A stretch of 64,000 bases of DNA from Linyphia triangularis (lineage: Eukaryota; Arthropoda; Arachnida; Araneae; Linyphiidae). The stretch is from assembly GCA_963978545.1 (NCBI GenBank), contig OZ021732.1:64983214-65047213 (forward strand), given 5' to 3'. The first letter of the stretch is position 1, and each line of letters starts with the position of its first letter. The position numbers and the translations under genes are program-made. Under the pieces are notes generated by a model. It was given only the letters and a program-made list of their open reading frames with translations, was not told the origin of the DNA and did not search any database. Shown piece after piece: positions 24,083 through 35,640 of this stretch.

Positions 24083-24870
24083 TTTACTTCCTTGCTGTTT
24101 TCATTTCAACTAATCTTCGCAAGAAGAAGGTAAAGCATGAGACGAAAAAATGAAGCTAAATTGACCAAAAGAGTTTTATTTTCGAATAAAAACAAGAAAA
24201 TGGGTTGAAGAAAAAGCCATAAATGGCAGAAATTTTCCGAACCGGTTGTATTGGAAGTCATTAAAATTCTGTAGAGAAGTTATCTTTTTGAGAAAAAAGT
24301 TTATTCTAGGAATTGGTGTTTTTGCTCTGAAAAAAATTGTCGCTTGTTTGCTATACAGTGCCAATTATTGTTAAAAGAGAAAATATAATAACTATCAATG
24401 CAAGTTGTTAGGATTGAAAGTTTGCCAACTTCTTAAATGCCTCTAAATATTTCGAGTGTTATAAGTGCAGTTCTATAATTTGAAATTCACATTTATAATT
24501 ATATTCTATTTTTATTCACATAAAACTTTAAATTTATAAGATCTTATAGAAAAAAAAATTTCATTCGGTAAATTTAAAATAATAATGAACGTTACGGAAT
24601 TAAAAATACAGTTTTAATTGAGTTTATTTAAAACTTTATATTATTTTCCCACTGCTAAGCTACTTAAAATAATTAAAAACGTTTAAGATATATTTGTTTT
24701 ATTTAGTATACTTTTCTTTACATTTTCCTATGTATGTATGCTAATATTGCATTCAGGCAATTGCCTCAAACAAATTGGGTAAAAATACACTTCGTATAGG
24801 TAGCTAACTATATAACAAGAAGTACATGCATGTATATTAGTGTGCATGTATTTGAGTAGACTACACATTT
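23268..24870. other. Mostly AT-rich non-coding DNA with homopolymer runs
   Basis: It includes a slightly GC-richer patch at about 23330-23540, an A run at 23712-23728 and a 27-base T run at 24052-24078. No gene is seen. Confidence 0.5.
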
Positions 24871-24871
24871 A

Positions 24872-25512
24872 CAGGGCATACATTCAATTTTCATAAATTC
24901 AATATTCCTAATATCCTTTTAAACCATTTGAATTTGTAACGGCGTCTCGTATAGCCAGGGAAGTAGCGTATACCTATAGTAAAGTAACCATGGCAAATAT
25001 TTCAAGACGGCTTACAGTGCTCCAAGCGGTGATTTATAGAAGCAAAATGTATGCAATAATATGACAAAACCACAGGAAAAAGTTTCATAAAGTTACCTGG
25101 AAAATTTTGCGGAGAATTCGTAGTTGAAAATATGGACTATTCGCGACTTCAAAAGGGGCCATCTTGAAATTGAGAAGCATGTTCTCCGTTGTTATGCAGC
25201 TGCATGATAACACCGGGAACACGTTTCTCAATGCAGGACGAGCCCTTTTTCAAGTCGCGATTTGTCCATAATTCGTAATTTGAAAAAGCCTTTTTTTCTG
25301 TGGTCTTGTCATATTAATGTGAAAAATTTTCAGACTGAACTTTTTTGCCTATCTATTCTTGTAACTTCCAAAAATCACCGCTAGAAAAGCTGTAATCTAG
25401 CTCAAAATATTTAGAATTGTCAATTTACTACAGATATACGTTACTTACCTGGAAATACTATACGCAGTTTCAAATTAAAGCGCTTAAAAGGATATTAGAA
25501 ATCGCCCTGTAT
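24872..25512. repeat. Large imperfect palindrome (fold-back element)
   Basis: The sequence folds about the perfect palindrome ATGCAGCTGCAT (25194-25205). Paired blocks include AATATGACAAAACCACAG (left) with CTGTGGTCTTGTCATATT (right), TCGCGACTTCAAAAGGG with CCTTTTTCAAGTCGCGA, AGCGGTGATTT with AAATCACCGCT, and CTAATATCCTTTTAA with TTAAAAGGATATTAG. Outer ends are ACAGGGC and GCCCTGT. Arms are about 310-330 bp each. There is no open frame of note. A fold-back MITE is the simplest reading. A transcript through it would form a long hairpin and could feed small-RNA pathways. Confidence 0.85.
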
Positions 25513-26249
25513 AAGGAAATAAATTCCTTTTCATAAATTCAATGCTATCGGTGTTTCATTTACTCTATCATATACCAACACAAACTTCAAATGATTTTCC
25601 GTTGACTATCCATCGTACTAGCTATTAAATATCTATATGTTTCTATATGTTATATAACACCAATTATATTTAAGTAATAATAGCGATGCATTAATAAGAA
25701 TACACCTGTATATCACTTATCATAGCGTAGAGTTTAAAACTATTAGTTATTGAATAACAACACTCTTATGAAAAAGTGAATTTAAAAAAGTATAAATTTT
25801 GGGTGTGTTTGATTTTATTTTTGGGCCCTATAAAAAAATTTCATGTTTAAACACCTACCGATACTGTATGCTATTCCAAATTACAATAAACTGATTATTT
25901 ATACTTGTATCAACACTTTAAGTAATAAATTCAGAGTAACTAAAAAGTTTTCAAATCAATTTCGATAACAGAAAAAAACCCAATGAGTTTAGAAAAATTT
26001 AAAATAATTTTAAAAATATCATGGCATTTCAAAAAAAGTTATTCATCCATAAACTTAAGAGACATTACCGATATCTTTACACCGTGATTATTCATACACC
26101 TAATCTAAAAATTCATTATCCCTTACTCTTAAAAAAAACATAGATCTGAATCTATCAATTAATAAAATTCCGTAAACCCCATATACTCCACATAGTAGAA
26201 AAAATGAAATGATTTAAAATCATCTGGCAATAAAAAAAGCCTCACAAAA
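25513..26249. other. AT-rich non-coding DNA
   Basis: Nothing identified. Confidence 0.5.
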
Positions 26250-26600
26250 ACAGCAACTTTCCTTTGACATTTGGTTACAAGGCCGTGGGCATCATCGTTT
26301 TCACCAGAGTTGGCAAGCGATGTTAATAGAATATGCAAATGCTGTACAAAGTTTCATGTCATCGGCGATATTTAATTATTGTAGCATGAAATGAGCCCCG
26401 AAACGAATGCTGGTGGTTTGGGGGGGGGGGGGGGTCTTAAAGAGCACCGGCTATTGGAAATTAAGTCGCAGGGTGACTAGAGGAAAGTGCCTTAGAAAGG
26501 AAAGCTTCTAAGGCAACCCGCCGATAATTTGTTTGGAGGGTCAGGTACATTCTGCATGGTGGCTGGTTAAAGGTCATTGGTCCTGGTGTAAATTAAACAA
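26250..26600. other. GC-richer island with octamer-like site, G run and perfect hairpin
   Basis: It contains ATATGCAAAT (near 26331, an octamer/POU-type word), a TAATTA homeodomain-type word, a 15-base G run (26420-26434) and the hairpin at 26488-26515. No long frame. It looks like a conserved regulatory or RNA element, but this is inferred only from composition and motif words. Confidence 0.3.
26488..26515. other. Perfect 10-bp inverted repeat with 8-nt loop
   Basis: TGCCTTAGAA (26488-26497) and TTCTAAGGCA (26506-26515) pair without mismatch around AGGAAAGC. The stem is too short for a canonical miRNA precursor. A structured transcript or a dyad protein-binding site are possible. Confidence 0.7.
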
Positions 26601-27164
26601 ATTGCGTTAATGGTAATTTGTTGAAGATTTTTTCGCAAATTATATTAATGATTACTCTCTGTCGGATTGTAACGGAAATGATATTTTTGACTGTGTGTGT
26701 TACAGTTCTCATAGATCTTCATAAGGACAATAATACATTGAAGCACGATTATAAAAGGTACTGCTAAGGGTAGTCTAATTACCAGGATTTTATATGGACA
26801 ACTTCTCGGATGTGCCATCTTGAATTAAAGAAACTTTAAAAACATACACCCACCAAGCAGTCTAAAAAATATCTAATTCTTGTGGACATTTCTTGTAAGA
26901 ACTTTCTGTTTCTTACGTGAGATCTAGTTGTTTATTAAGTACATAAATAAAGAATGAATTAATAAAAATTATCAAACCAGCATATTACAGTGTTGAAGTT
27001 TTGACTACATTTTAAATAAATTTCCCATAATTGTTTCTTTGAAGTAAAACAAATTGAGGTTGCTTTTTAAGTTATTTAATTGTAAATGGATGAGTTTGTA
27101 CTTTTGAGGAACTTTATATGTCTTGAATTTATTCAAAATTACTATGCACTCGTCATATATAAAA

Positions 27165-27198
27165 TGTATTTATATTAAATTCATTTAATATAAATACA
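27165..27198. repeat. Perfect 16-bp AT-rich palindrome, 2-nt spacer
   Basis: TGTATTTATATTAAAT (27165-27180) is followed by TC and its exact reverse complement. Because it is nearly pure A/T, some chance contribution is likely. Confidence 0.85.
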
Positions 27199-27519
27199 CA
27201 TGATAAATGTTTCTGATTTTCTTAAATTACGTTGAATTTTCAATTAAAATAGGCATCTTCTAGACAAAACTGCATAAAAAAAATTTCCAGCTACAACGAT
27301 ATTACCTTATCTCTTCTTAGTAATGAAATGCTTTGAATTTTTTAACCTAACATAAATTGAACTATATTTTATTTAGGAACAAAACCTGATGCGTGATTTT
27401 AGTTAAATAAACACTAGCTAAAAAAGAAACAATATCAATATAACTATTTTTTTTATTTTGATCTATCAGATGTAACTGTCTGAATATTTCTATCCTTTAA
27501 AATGTCTATGTTGGAGTTG

Positions 27520-27960
27520 TTGCACGTATCCACGTATAATGCCACAACAGTAGAATGAACAAAAAGAGACTCCGCCGATAAACACAACTCCTTCAAAAAA
27601 GCAATATCTTAGAGCCCCCTCATACGAACTATAAAACACAAATGACTCCACCGGAAGGTCGTCATTTGATTATCGCAACCCCAACCCCCCTATATTCAGT
27701 AAATATCGTCCGCATCATCTTCCAAGCCACCCTCGTAATCCATCTCATCACCTGATCCAACTGCAAGGCAACTCAACTCCAAAGCACAACTAAAAACAAA
27801 ACAACAACCCGCTTCTTACCCTACAGAGTAACTGGGCAACCCTAAAGGTCTCAGGTGCCCAGTGATGGAGAAAACGGCCAGGGTTTAACATGATTCAGTC
27901 CTCATTTGAAAGCGGAGAGATTCTTGAGAATTTTAAGTCGTGGCTCGGAGTTAGTAGTTT
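27520..27960. other. GC-richer island with C-rich plus strand
   Basis: From about 27540 to 27830 the plus strand is rich in C and A and poor in G and T (for example CCCCAACCCCCCTATATTC). At about 27836-27960 the balance returns. CTGGGCA and TGCCCAG (27830-27872) form a small inverted pair. No long frame. Strand asymmetry of this sort often accompanies transcription, but no transcript feature is visible. Confidence 0.3.
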
Positions 27961-29186
27961 ATAAGTGGCAAGGAATTAAAATGAAAATTATATATCAAAA
28001 TATATTTTTCTTTTTTTTTGTACATAGAAAACGTAGTGGAATCTTTTTATTTTGAAAATTTATAGTTTCTAATTAAAAAGTTTTATTTAATATTGCCTCC
28101 TCTATAACTATCAGTTAATCAGTGTTATATATTAAATACATATGCTCATGAAAAAGTTAATTAATTCCAGTATTATTTTAAAACACGTGTTGTTTGGAAA
28201 TATATAATGCCAGCCCAATCGATTAAATTAGACTATTGTATCTTTTTATTTGTGTTTTTGAGTTTCTATAAGGAATTCCAAATAACCTATTATCAAAATA
28301 CGTATATAATACTTCAAGATATTTCAAGTATTTTATTCCAAACTAAAATAGTTAGATTAACCATAAATGTATTTCTAAACCTTATGTATAGTTTAAATTT
28401 CCAATTCATTTTTAATTGCTGACTAGTTTTATTAATAATTAGACATTTCTTATAAATATCTTTTCAAATATATGAAGCATTTTATTATAACTCATTAAAC
28501 AGCCATTTCCTTTTTAATTTTAAAACCTCCATAAAAGCAAAATACTTTAATTTTGTAAAAAAAAAAATTATACAAGTAAAATTTTTCTTATCAAAATTAT
28601 TTCTATTCAACGAATTGTCAAGTAATAATCGAACCACATTTTAAACTCAGAAATATTTTATCATCATTCGAAAACTAATTCAGCTTGAAGAAAGAGACCA
28701 AAAAAACGGAGTTATTGAAACTTCTTTTATAATTTTTTAATATTGAAGTCCATTTTATGAACCGTATAAAAATACGAGAAAGTAATAACACATTTATATC
28801 ACGATGTGAAATCAAGACAACTTTTTTGAGAACGAGATAAGAAAACGCCATATATTTCTTTAAAAGAAATAAAGAAATATTATTTTTAAGTAAACCACGT
28901 ATTGGAGAAAAATGAGAAGACATCTAGACAGCTAACAGGATTGATATTGTCCAGAGGGAAAAATCATAGCACATGATGAAAATCTAAATGAAGTTGGTGG
29001 TTTTAAAACTCATACTTTAATTTTCTAGAAAATTTTTCTGTTCGCTTTATCGAAAGGCTTCTATTCAAACCTGTAAGGCTGATAGATTATAATTATATAT
29101 AGGTAAATATTTTTTTTTCCTAAATATGTATTTATGGTTAGGCATGTATTTAATTATATTTACAATTCTAATAAATAAATATATAC
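27961..29186. other. AT-rich non-coding DNA
   Basis: Short frames (28207-28422 plus, 28675-28923 minus) have no recognisable domain. Nothing else identified. Confidence 0.5.
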
Positions 29187-29189
29187 CTC

Positions 29190-29355
29190 ACTTGATGGCT
29201 CTGTGGTTAGTGCTATGGCCTTTCATGCTAAAGGGACCTGATTTGACTCATGGGTTTGACATGGATGTTCAGAATTCACGTTAATCTGTAAGTTCCCTGC
29301 TTGCTTATCAGTTACGATGTATGTAAACAGGTCATTCGGCGTACAACCAACCATT
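29190..29355 (+). repeat. tRNA-derived SINE-like repeat, family 1, copy 1
   Basis: GGCTCTGTGGTTAGTGC (29198-29214) resembles a pol III A box region and GATTTGACTCA (29240-29250) a degenerate B box, at a tRNA-like distance. The body (GACATGGATGTTC, TTCACGTTAA, CTGTAAGTTCC) matches the inverted copy at 30215-30390. Shared body plus tRNA-like head supports a SINE; family name unknown. Confidence 0.6.
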
Positions 29356-29555
29356 ATTTTATGTATCACACTGAACATAGTTAATGGTAATGTCATATTG
29401 AAATTAATTTGACTGGCAATATGTTTTTCAGAAATATAAATTTTTATAGTATTCATTTTTAAAAGAATCATGCATCATGTATTTATACATTTTATTACAT
29501 GTTTCAAAACAAATTATATGACACATGCACTATAGAAAAGACCTTATATATGAAG

Positions 29556-30190
29556 TGTTCCACAAAACTACCTCTCCATTTCAAAAAACCATACTCTGAA
29601 TTTATTTATAGTTAACTATAATAAAAAACAACACAAAATTAAATAAAATGAGGATAAAATGCCAAATACAAATACACATTTTATTTGTAATCGAATAATA
29701 GAGCAAAAAAACAAGAAGTTAAAAAAAAAAAAAACATCATTTTGTCTTCCACATAATTGTAGGTCAATGTAATTTTATTAATTGATTGAGCCCTCATTTT
29801 TATGAACTACAGTAAAAATTCGGTCTTTTATGCTATCGACAAAGGTTTTAAGCGTATTTTTGTTCCAATTCTCCCATGCGCTTTTAATAGCTTGCTTTAG
29901 TTGAGCAACCTATTGGTAAATTATGTTATTCGCTTACATTTTGCTCACAAGAAGGCCCCAAACATGTTTTATTGGATTGTAGTCAGATGAACATGCTGGC
30001 CAATCGATTATATTCACTTTGTTAGCAGACAACCAGACAACCATTACTTCGTGCCTTTACTCACATGTACTGATCCATTATCTTGTTGGAAGATATGACG
30101 ATTTCGTCGAAACTGACGTAAATATGGCAAAAGATATTTTTTCGAGCATGGTTTGATAGGCTATGTATTAAAATTACTGGTTTTCAGCTA
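29556..30190 (-). pseudogene. Tc1-like transposase remnant, C-terminal half
   Basis: On the minus strand, frames decode blocks typical of the Tc1 transposase catalytic domain. These are HIFQQDNGSVHVS near 30070, then WLSGCLLTK after a stop, then IDWPACSSDYNPIKHVWG (30006-29953) and QLKQAIKSAWENWNK, ending DRIFTVVHKNEGSIN near 29780. Stops occur in the QQDN-to-WPACS interval and a frameshift near 29935. The QQDN Asp is present. At the position of the third acidic residue (usually Glu in NPIE) there is Lys, so it is catalytically dead. A terminal-repeat-like AGTGTTCCACAAAACTACCT lies near 29556. The N-terminal DNA-binding domain is missing; a SINE-like copy begins just beyond. Confidence 0.8.
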
Positions 30191-30214
30191 CAAATATTTT
30201 ATAAACAAACGAGG

Positions 30215-30390
30215 TTGTTTGGTTTGTACCCTTAATGACCCATTTTTTGCATAATGACGGCTAATTAGGCTGGGACCTACAGCTTAACGTGAGTTCTGAA
30301 CTACAACGAACATCCATGCCTAACCCATGATTCAAACCCAGCTCTTTTGACATGCAAGACTAGAGCTCTAAAGCAACATCCAACAGGTGG
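30215..30390 (-). repeat. tRNA-derived SINE-like repeat, family 1, copy 2
   Basis: On the minus strand it reads GGGTTTGAATCATGGG (degenerate B box), then GGCATGGATGTTC, ACTCACGTTAAGCTGTAGG, matching copy 1 in order. It lies in opposite orientation to copy 1, with the Tc1-like remnant between them. Confidence 0.65.
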
Positions 30391-31639
30391 GAGATTAAAA
30401 AACATGAACTCACAATTCATTCAAAACGTTTTGATTCGAAAACACGTGTATATTAGAAACACAGTTTTTGAGAATGAAAATAAGTGTTTATTTATAAACC
30501 ATAATCATTACGTTATATCTATTTGCACTTCAATTGTATCATTTATTATTAAATAATAACAAATATTAACAATAACTATTTGAATTATACTTGTAAGTAG
30601 AAAAAATAAAATTACGAACGTTCTAATGAAATACTTTATGAAAGAATTTATTGATGTATTTCTACATACCAGAATTCTGAAAGTCATAAGTATTACATTC
30701 TGAAATTATAAAAATATCTTGGTTTATAAAATTGATTCTTACAAGCAAACTAAAATAATATCTCACTGAGATGTATAGCTACTTAAAAGACCATTACAAA
30801 TATGAATTCAATCCTTAGGAAAACAGAGAACTAATGAAGCAGTCTTAAAATCATATTTCTTCAGAAGTCCTTTCTTTACTGACAATCACTACTTCATTTT
30901 CCTTCTATTTTTCTGTTTTCAACTGCATGGCATATTATACCAATTTAATCGCAGATGAGGATTGATATAACATTTCCAACTATTTATAATAAATTACCGA
31001 TTGTTTTCATAACTTTTCTCAATATTTCTTAAGTTATTTTCATTTCTAATACCCAGCAATGTAACATTTAGCTCAGAAAATATTATTTACTAGAACATTA
31101 TTGTTGTTGTATAATAATAATAATTACATTTTATTTCTGTTGAATCAATAAAAAAAATCCCTCTTTTTTATTAGCTACTCAAAATATAATTTATGTGGGT
31201 ATACTAATCAATACCTTTATGTATTATTTGCTACATTATAAAATATATAAGGTATTAAGTATTATTTTATTTTATAAGTATTTAGTTAATCCTTATTTAA
31301 AGTATTTAATCCAAGCAATAGATATTTTTGAAAAATAGGGTCTTTTTTTTAACCTATATAGATTATCTACTTTAGATAAGAAAAACTAAAACCACTAACA
31401 GAAATTTAAGGTTTTACTACTACTTGTACACGTCACATTCCAAAGCTCCGTTGATGTATTAAAATACCACTTGCCTATTTGCATTCACAAAAACATATCT
31501 CAACACGAAAGCAACAAAGTTTGACTCGCATGTTTACCCGGATTTCAAGAAGAAATATTCATATCCAAACATCTCTTCCAGGTCTCTGGACGAAACTGGA
31601 AGGAAATCAAACAAAAATCTAGCATATCTAAACCTAAAT
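30391..31639. other. AT-rich non-coding DNA
   Basis: Nothing identified. Confidence 0.5.
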
Positions 31640-32000
31640 TCGTGATTGCTTCAACCTACACACAAGAGTTTGTCTTTTTTTGTTGTTGTTGTTGCTTGTC
31701 GTTATTTATTTGCGTCTTTTCTCTGCCACCAAGCGAAAGCAGCAGTGGCCTAACAGATCCGAGGATAAAAACTTTATCGTTACAATCCTTGTGAATAAAA
31801 CATTAGAATGTCGAATAGGGGAGGGCGAATAAGGAGATTGACTCGCCTTATTCGTGGGTGTTTGTTGTACTACAAAAATATATATAAGGCCAATTCCGAG
31901 TCTGTCAGAATTTTGCATTTGTAACTCGGGAACTTGCCATTCCTGTATGAATTTCAATATGATAAAGGAAAGGCGGCGATACGAGAATCGAGTTGGAGCA
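31640..32000. other. GC-richer island with perfect hairpin
   Basis: A TTG/GTT-rich edge (31678-31697) leads into a patch of higher G+C. CGAATAAGG (31826-31834) pairs perfectly with CCTTATTCG (31846-31854) across an 11-nt loop. The 83-codon minus frame (31706-31957) matches nothing I know. Regulatory element or non-coding transcript are the main readings. Confidence 0.3.
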
Positions 32001-33519
32001 AAGGAATAATTCTAACCCAGAAATATGTTTTGGATAGCTAACCAGATATTTTGTTTGGTGTAACTTTAAATAAAGATATACCTAACCAAAATATATTACT
32101 TGAATTACATAACTTGTTATGCTATAGTGTATAAGATTTATTTTTATGAAGCAAGACCTGTCTTATGATGTTTAATCAAACAATAATATGCTTTGAACCA
32201 AAGAGTTTTAGTAACAAATGGGGCTTTTTTCAAAATAATAATAAATTTTGTATAAAAAAAAGCAACATAAACTGTAACCATTTAATAGAATGCAAAAGAA
32301 TGAATTATTAATAATAATTTTTTATTAAAAATTTATCAATTGCTCAAATTGTTTTACATATAGACATGTCATCATCAATATTGCTATTATCTGAAGAGAA
32401 TTATCTATTTACTAACAAATTCTCTCTTACTTTTAAATAACCTAAGTAACGCTAAGCGTATAATTGCCTTATCTATTTCATTAAATAATTATCTACTAAT
32501 GGCTGATACGAAGCAAATTTGGAAATCAGGGTAGCCTTAATGATAACTGTGTTAAAATGCGTATTATATTTGAAAGTGTATAACAATCACCATAAGTTCT
32601 CTTACTAGCATATAAAACTAAATTTTATTCAATAAACACTCTTACTTAAAATGCAGACAACTCTTTGTAGAGATGTTTATACCATTTTATTAGTTATATA
32701 GAAATCAAACATTCTAGAAATTTTACATCTATTGGGAATATAAGTATACTAACATATATTTAAAACACAAGTGTAAAGTGTTGTTTATACTTTCGTTGTT
32801 TAGATAGAAAGTTACTTTATCCACATTTTTATCTAGTTATATATTATTTGCATTTTCCCTAAAAAATTTACATCTTGTTTAGTTAAACTGTAATTAGCAA
32901 GCAAAATGTTTCCGCATTATGTTTTTTTTTTTTACATCGTTAATTAGTTTGCATAACATAATTTTGTTTTTGGCTACAATAGTTACGTGTGATTTAATGT
33001 ATCATGACAACCAACGCATCATTTCATTCTCCACAAAATAAAAATATTTAATTAGAAAAAGTAATACATAATATTGAAAAGAGATGTTTATTGTTAGTTC
33101 AATAACAAATGACATGAAAGTATACATAGTTTTGAATAAATATGTCTATGTCCACTCAATTTTATTATATAAGAAACCCTCATTTTTTTTATTACTTAAT
33201 TTATTGGTAATCATTGATTTCAGCTTGTTCCAGGACAGTTGGATCTGTTTTAAAGAACATGTATAGTAATCAGGTATGCTAATAAAAAATAATAATAATA
33301 AAATCATGTAAAATAATCATAATGGTAAGTCATGCTGCAATAAAAAGGAAAGTAATAAATTAGAATTTTGTTCTTGTTGTCTTTAAGTAGATCTTATAAA
33401 AGATGTCTCGAATGAATACATCTCTAATAATATAATCCATAAAAACAAAGTTTTATTACAAATCCTTTTTATCCAATTATAACTCCTTGAGCTCAGATCA
33501 AGTTTTCACAGTGTTTGAC
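32001..33519. other. AT-rich non-coding DNA
   Basis: Nothing identified. Confidence 0.5.
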
Positions 33520-34290
33520 CACTAAGAACAAAAGATCTATTTCGAACCATTTACTAGATTCTTTTTTTACCCCCAAATATTGACTGAATACACTGTCATC
33601 AATAACGAGACTATTTACCAAAATTCAGAACTATTGGATGACGAAAAGTAGGTTAATTAGTCCTCTGAAGATTTTGCTTCGTCATCATTAATAGGACAAA
33701 GTTTCTGTCGTTAAAAATAAACATGTTTGAATTAAGCTTGGTATTTGAAAAATAGAACGTGAGTAAATCTGATAAGTATGACTTAAGGCAATATAAATAT
33801 GTGTAAAAGTGGCCTTTGCTTGACAGTCTTGAAACTTGATAGAAAACATTGTCATCGACAACGAGTGTACCAGTCAAGTTTCAAAGTTTCAGTTCGATTG
33901 CATGTGGGGAAGTAGGTTTATTATTAATCCTAAGCGCTCATTGAAGCGTGTGTAAAAGCAAATTTTTAGTGATAGTGACACCCCCATAACCTTAATACAA
34001 TGTAGCCTTATCAATAAAGAATCTATCTGTCAAATTGCGGGGGGTTTGGATAACGACAAGTTTGTTTATTTGTATTGAGAAGATAGAAGCATGTGTAAAA
34101 GTGACCATTTCGTGACAGTGACAGCCCCCAAAATTTGATAGAATGCATTAACATCGAATATATCTGCCAAGTTTCAGATCGATTGAATTACAGGAAGGGA
34201 CTTAATAAGGTCTCCACAGATTCGCCCAGCAGGCACAAACACAACCACACGTCTAATTACATACACACAAAATCAAAGTTAATATAAAGG
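33520..34290 (+). repeat. Diverged tandem array, about four units
   Basis: A motif of the form (A/T)TGTCATC-A(T/C)AACGA...CCAAGTTTCAGATCG recurs near 33593, 33849, 34003 and 34148. Units two to four also share GTGTAAAAGT or GTGTAAAAGC, then GTGACAGTGACA(C/G)CCCCCA upstream. Spacing is about 250, 155 and 145 bp. It ends in an A/C-rich tail (CACAAACACAACCACACG near 34235). It may be an old satellite or the end of a transposable element. Confidence 0.7.
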
Positions 34291-34974
34291 ATTTAAAAAG
34301 TACCTTTTATCATATTAAAACCATACGTCATATCTTCCATTTTAATGAAGTTGAAATTTTGACATTTTCAACTTAGTGAAATAATTTAACATATCTAATA
34401 GAAGACGAAAATTTATTTATTCATTTATTTGCAGAGTGGAAAAGAATCTTCTTCGGAGAAAATTAAGAATTCAATAACCACACAGCTTCAATAAGAAACT
34501 GAATATTAAATTGAAAAACAAACAACTTATGCACAATTATGGCCTGCAACATTATTTTTATAACCTTTTATGTTACATATTATATAAGAACTCTATGTTG
34601 ACCAAAACTAGATTACGTAATAATCTTGTCACCCAGCTCAATTTCTTCTATTGCTGTTTTTGTTTTACCAAATAGATTTGTGACCATAATTCTGAAAAAT
34701 TTGTGGTTTTGTTACTAATAAGTTTTTTAATATTTCAATTTTGCTAGAAGTTATGTATGTTGCAAATTCTCTGTGTAATAATATATTATAGTGAAAGAAG
34801 TAATAAATTTATCAAGTGTTAATAGAAACTTATGTTACATTATCGAATTGAAATTCCTGTTTCATCAAGCTCTGCAATGTATTCTTCTTTTCGTTATTTT
34901 TATAATTACCTGCATAGAAAATTTTTATTGAAAATTATGAAACAATCTATTAAAGAGCCAATAAAAAATTCCCT
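34291..34974. other. AT-rich non-coding DNA
   Basis: Nothing identified. Confidence 0.5.
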
Positions 34975-35165
34975 CGATAATGCACGGGACGTTTTGTTAT
35001 CTCTTTTTTAACTCGTGAACAAATTAGAATGGCAAAACTGTTATGAATCTAGTAGTTGCTTATTTTTATAATATTAATTAGTAGCAAAATTATAAGGGAA
35101 AATAATTATTTTAACTAGATCAAATATACAATTATAGGCCAACGTCGTCCGGGAATACGTTAGAT
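34975..35165 (+). repeat. Dispersed repeat, copy 1 (partner 41978-42190)
   Basis: Shares with the 42-kb copy, in order, a GCACGGGACGTTTTG/GCGCGTTAGGCCTTTTG block, AAATCTAGTA or GAATCTAGTAG, AATAATTATTTTAA, TAG(A/G)TCAAATAT and a closing GACG/AACGTC-rich end. Same orientation, roughly 70% similar by eye. Unknown family. Confidence 0.65.
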
Positions 35166-35640
35166 ATTAAAACCTCAAAAAGTTGAATAAAATATAGAAT
35201 TCTGGAAAGGGGTTCACCAAATTCTAAAAGTGATCCCCTCAATGTTTGTCAAATGACCGTCAAGAAGTTCGGAATCACCGAATCCGTCGTCGGGATGTCT
35301 TCCATCCGCTCCAAATGACCCCTCAGAGAAAGCAACAAATCTCTGCTCATCAGTGCAGACGATTTTCGAGGGACCTAGAAGGTTATTTCAAAACTGTGCG
35401 CTGTGCGATTTGCGTAACATTCAAGAACGGCAATCTAGGTCAGGATACGGCTCTTTCTTCTGTTGGCGAAACTCCAAATGGAATCCGGGACCATTCTTCA
35501 ATCATTATTATTATTATTACTATTATTGTTATTATGTTTTTGGCTGAAGTCTTCTTCCACGGTACATTTGCCGAGCTGAGGACGCCGACCGATTCAAAGG
35601 ACTCGGAAACAAGCCCTCTTTTGTGAGAGGGAATTTGGTT
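35165..35640. other. GC-richer island with 126-codon open frame, no gene recognised
   Basis: A plus-strand frame from the non-ATG codon at 35246 to 35626 has an Arg/Gln-rich first half and an ATT-microsatellite-encoded poly-Ile run (35500-35535). It lacks an ATG at its start. The composition is distinctive but I recognise no domain. An exon fragment, decayed gene or regulatory element is possible. Confidence 0.2.
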
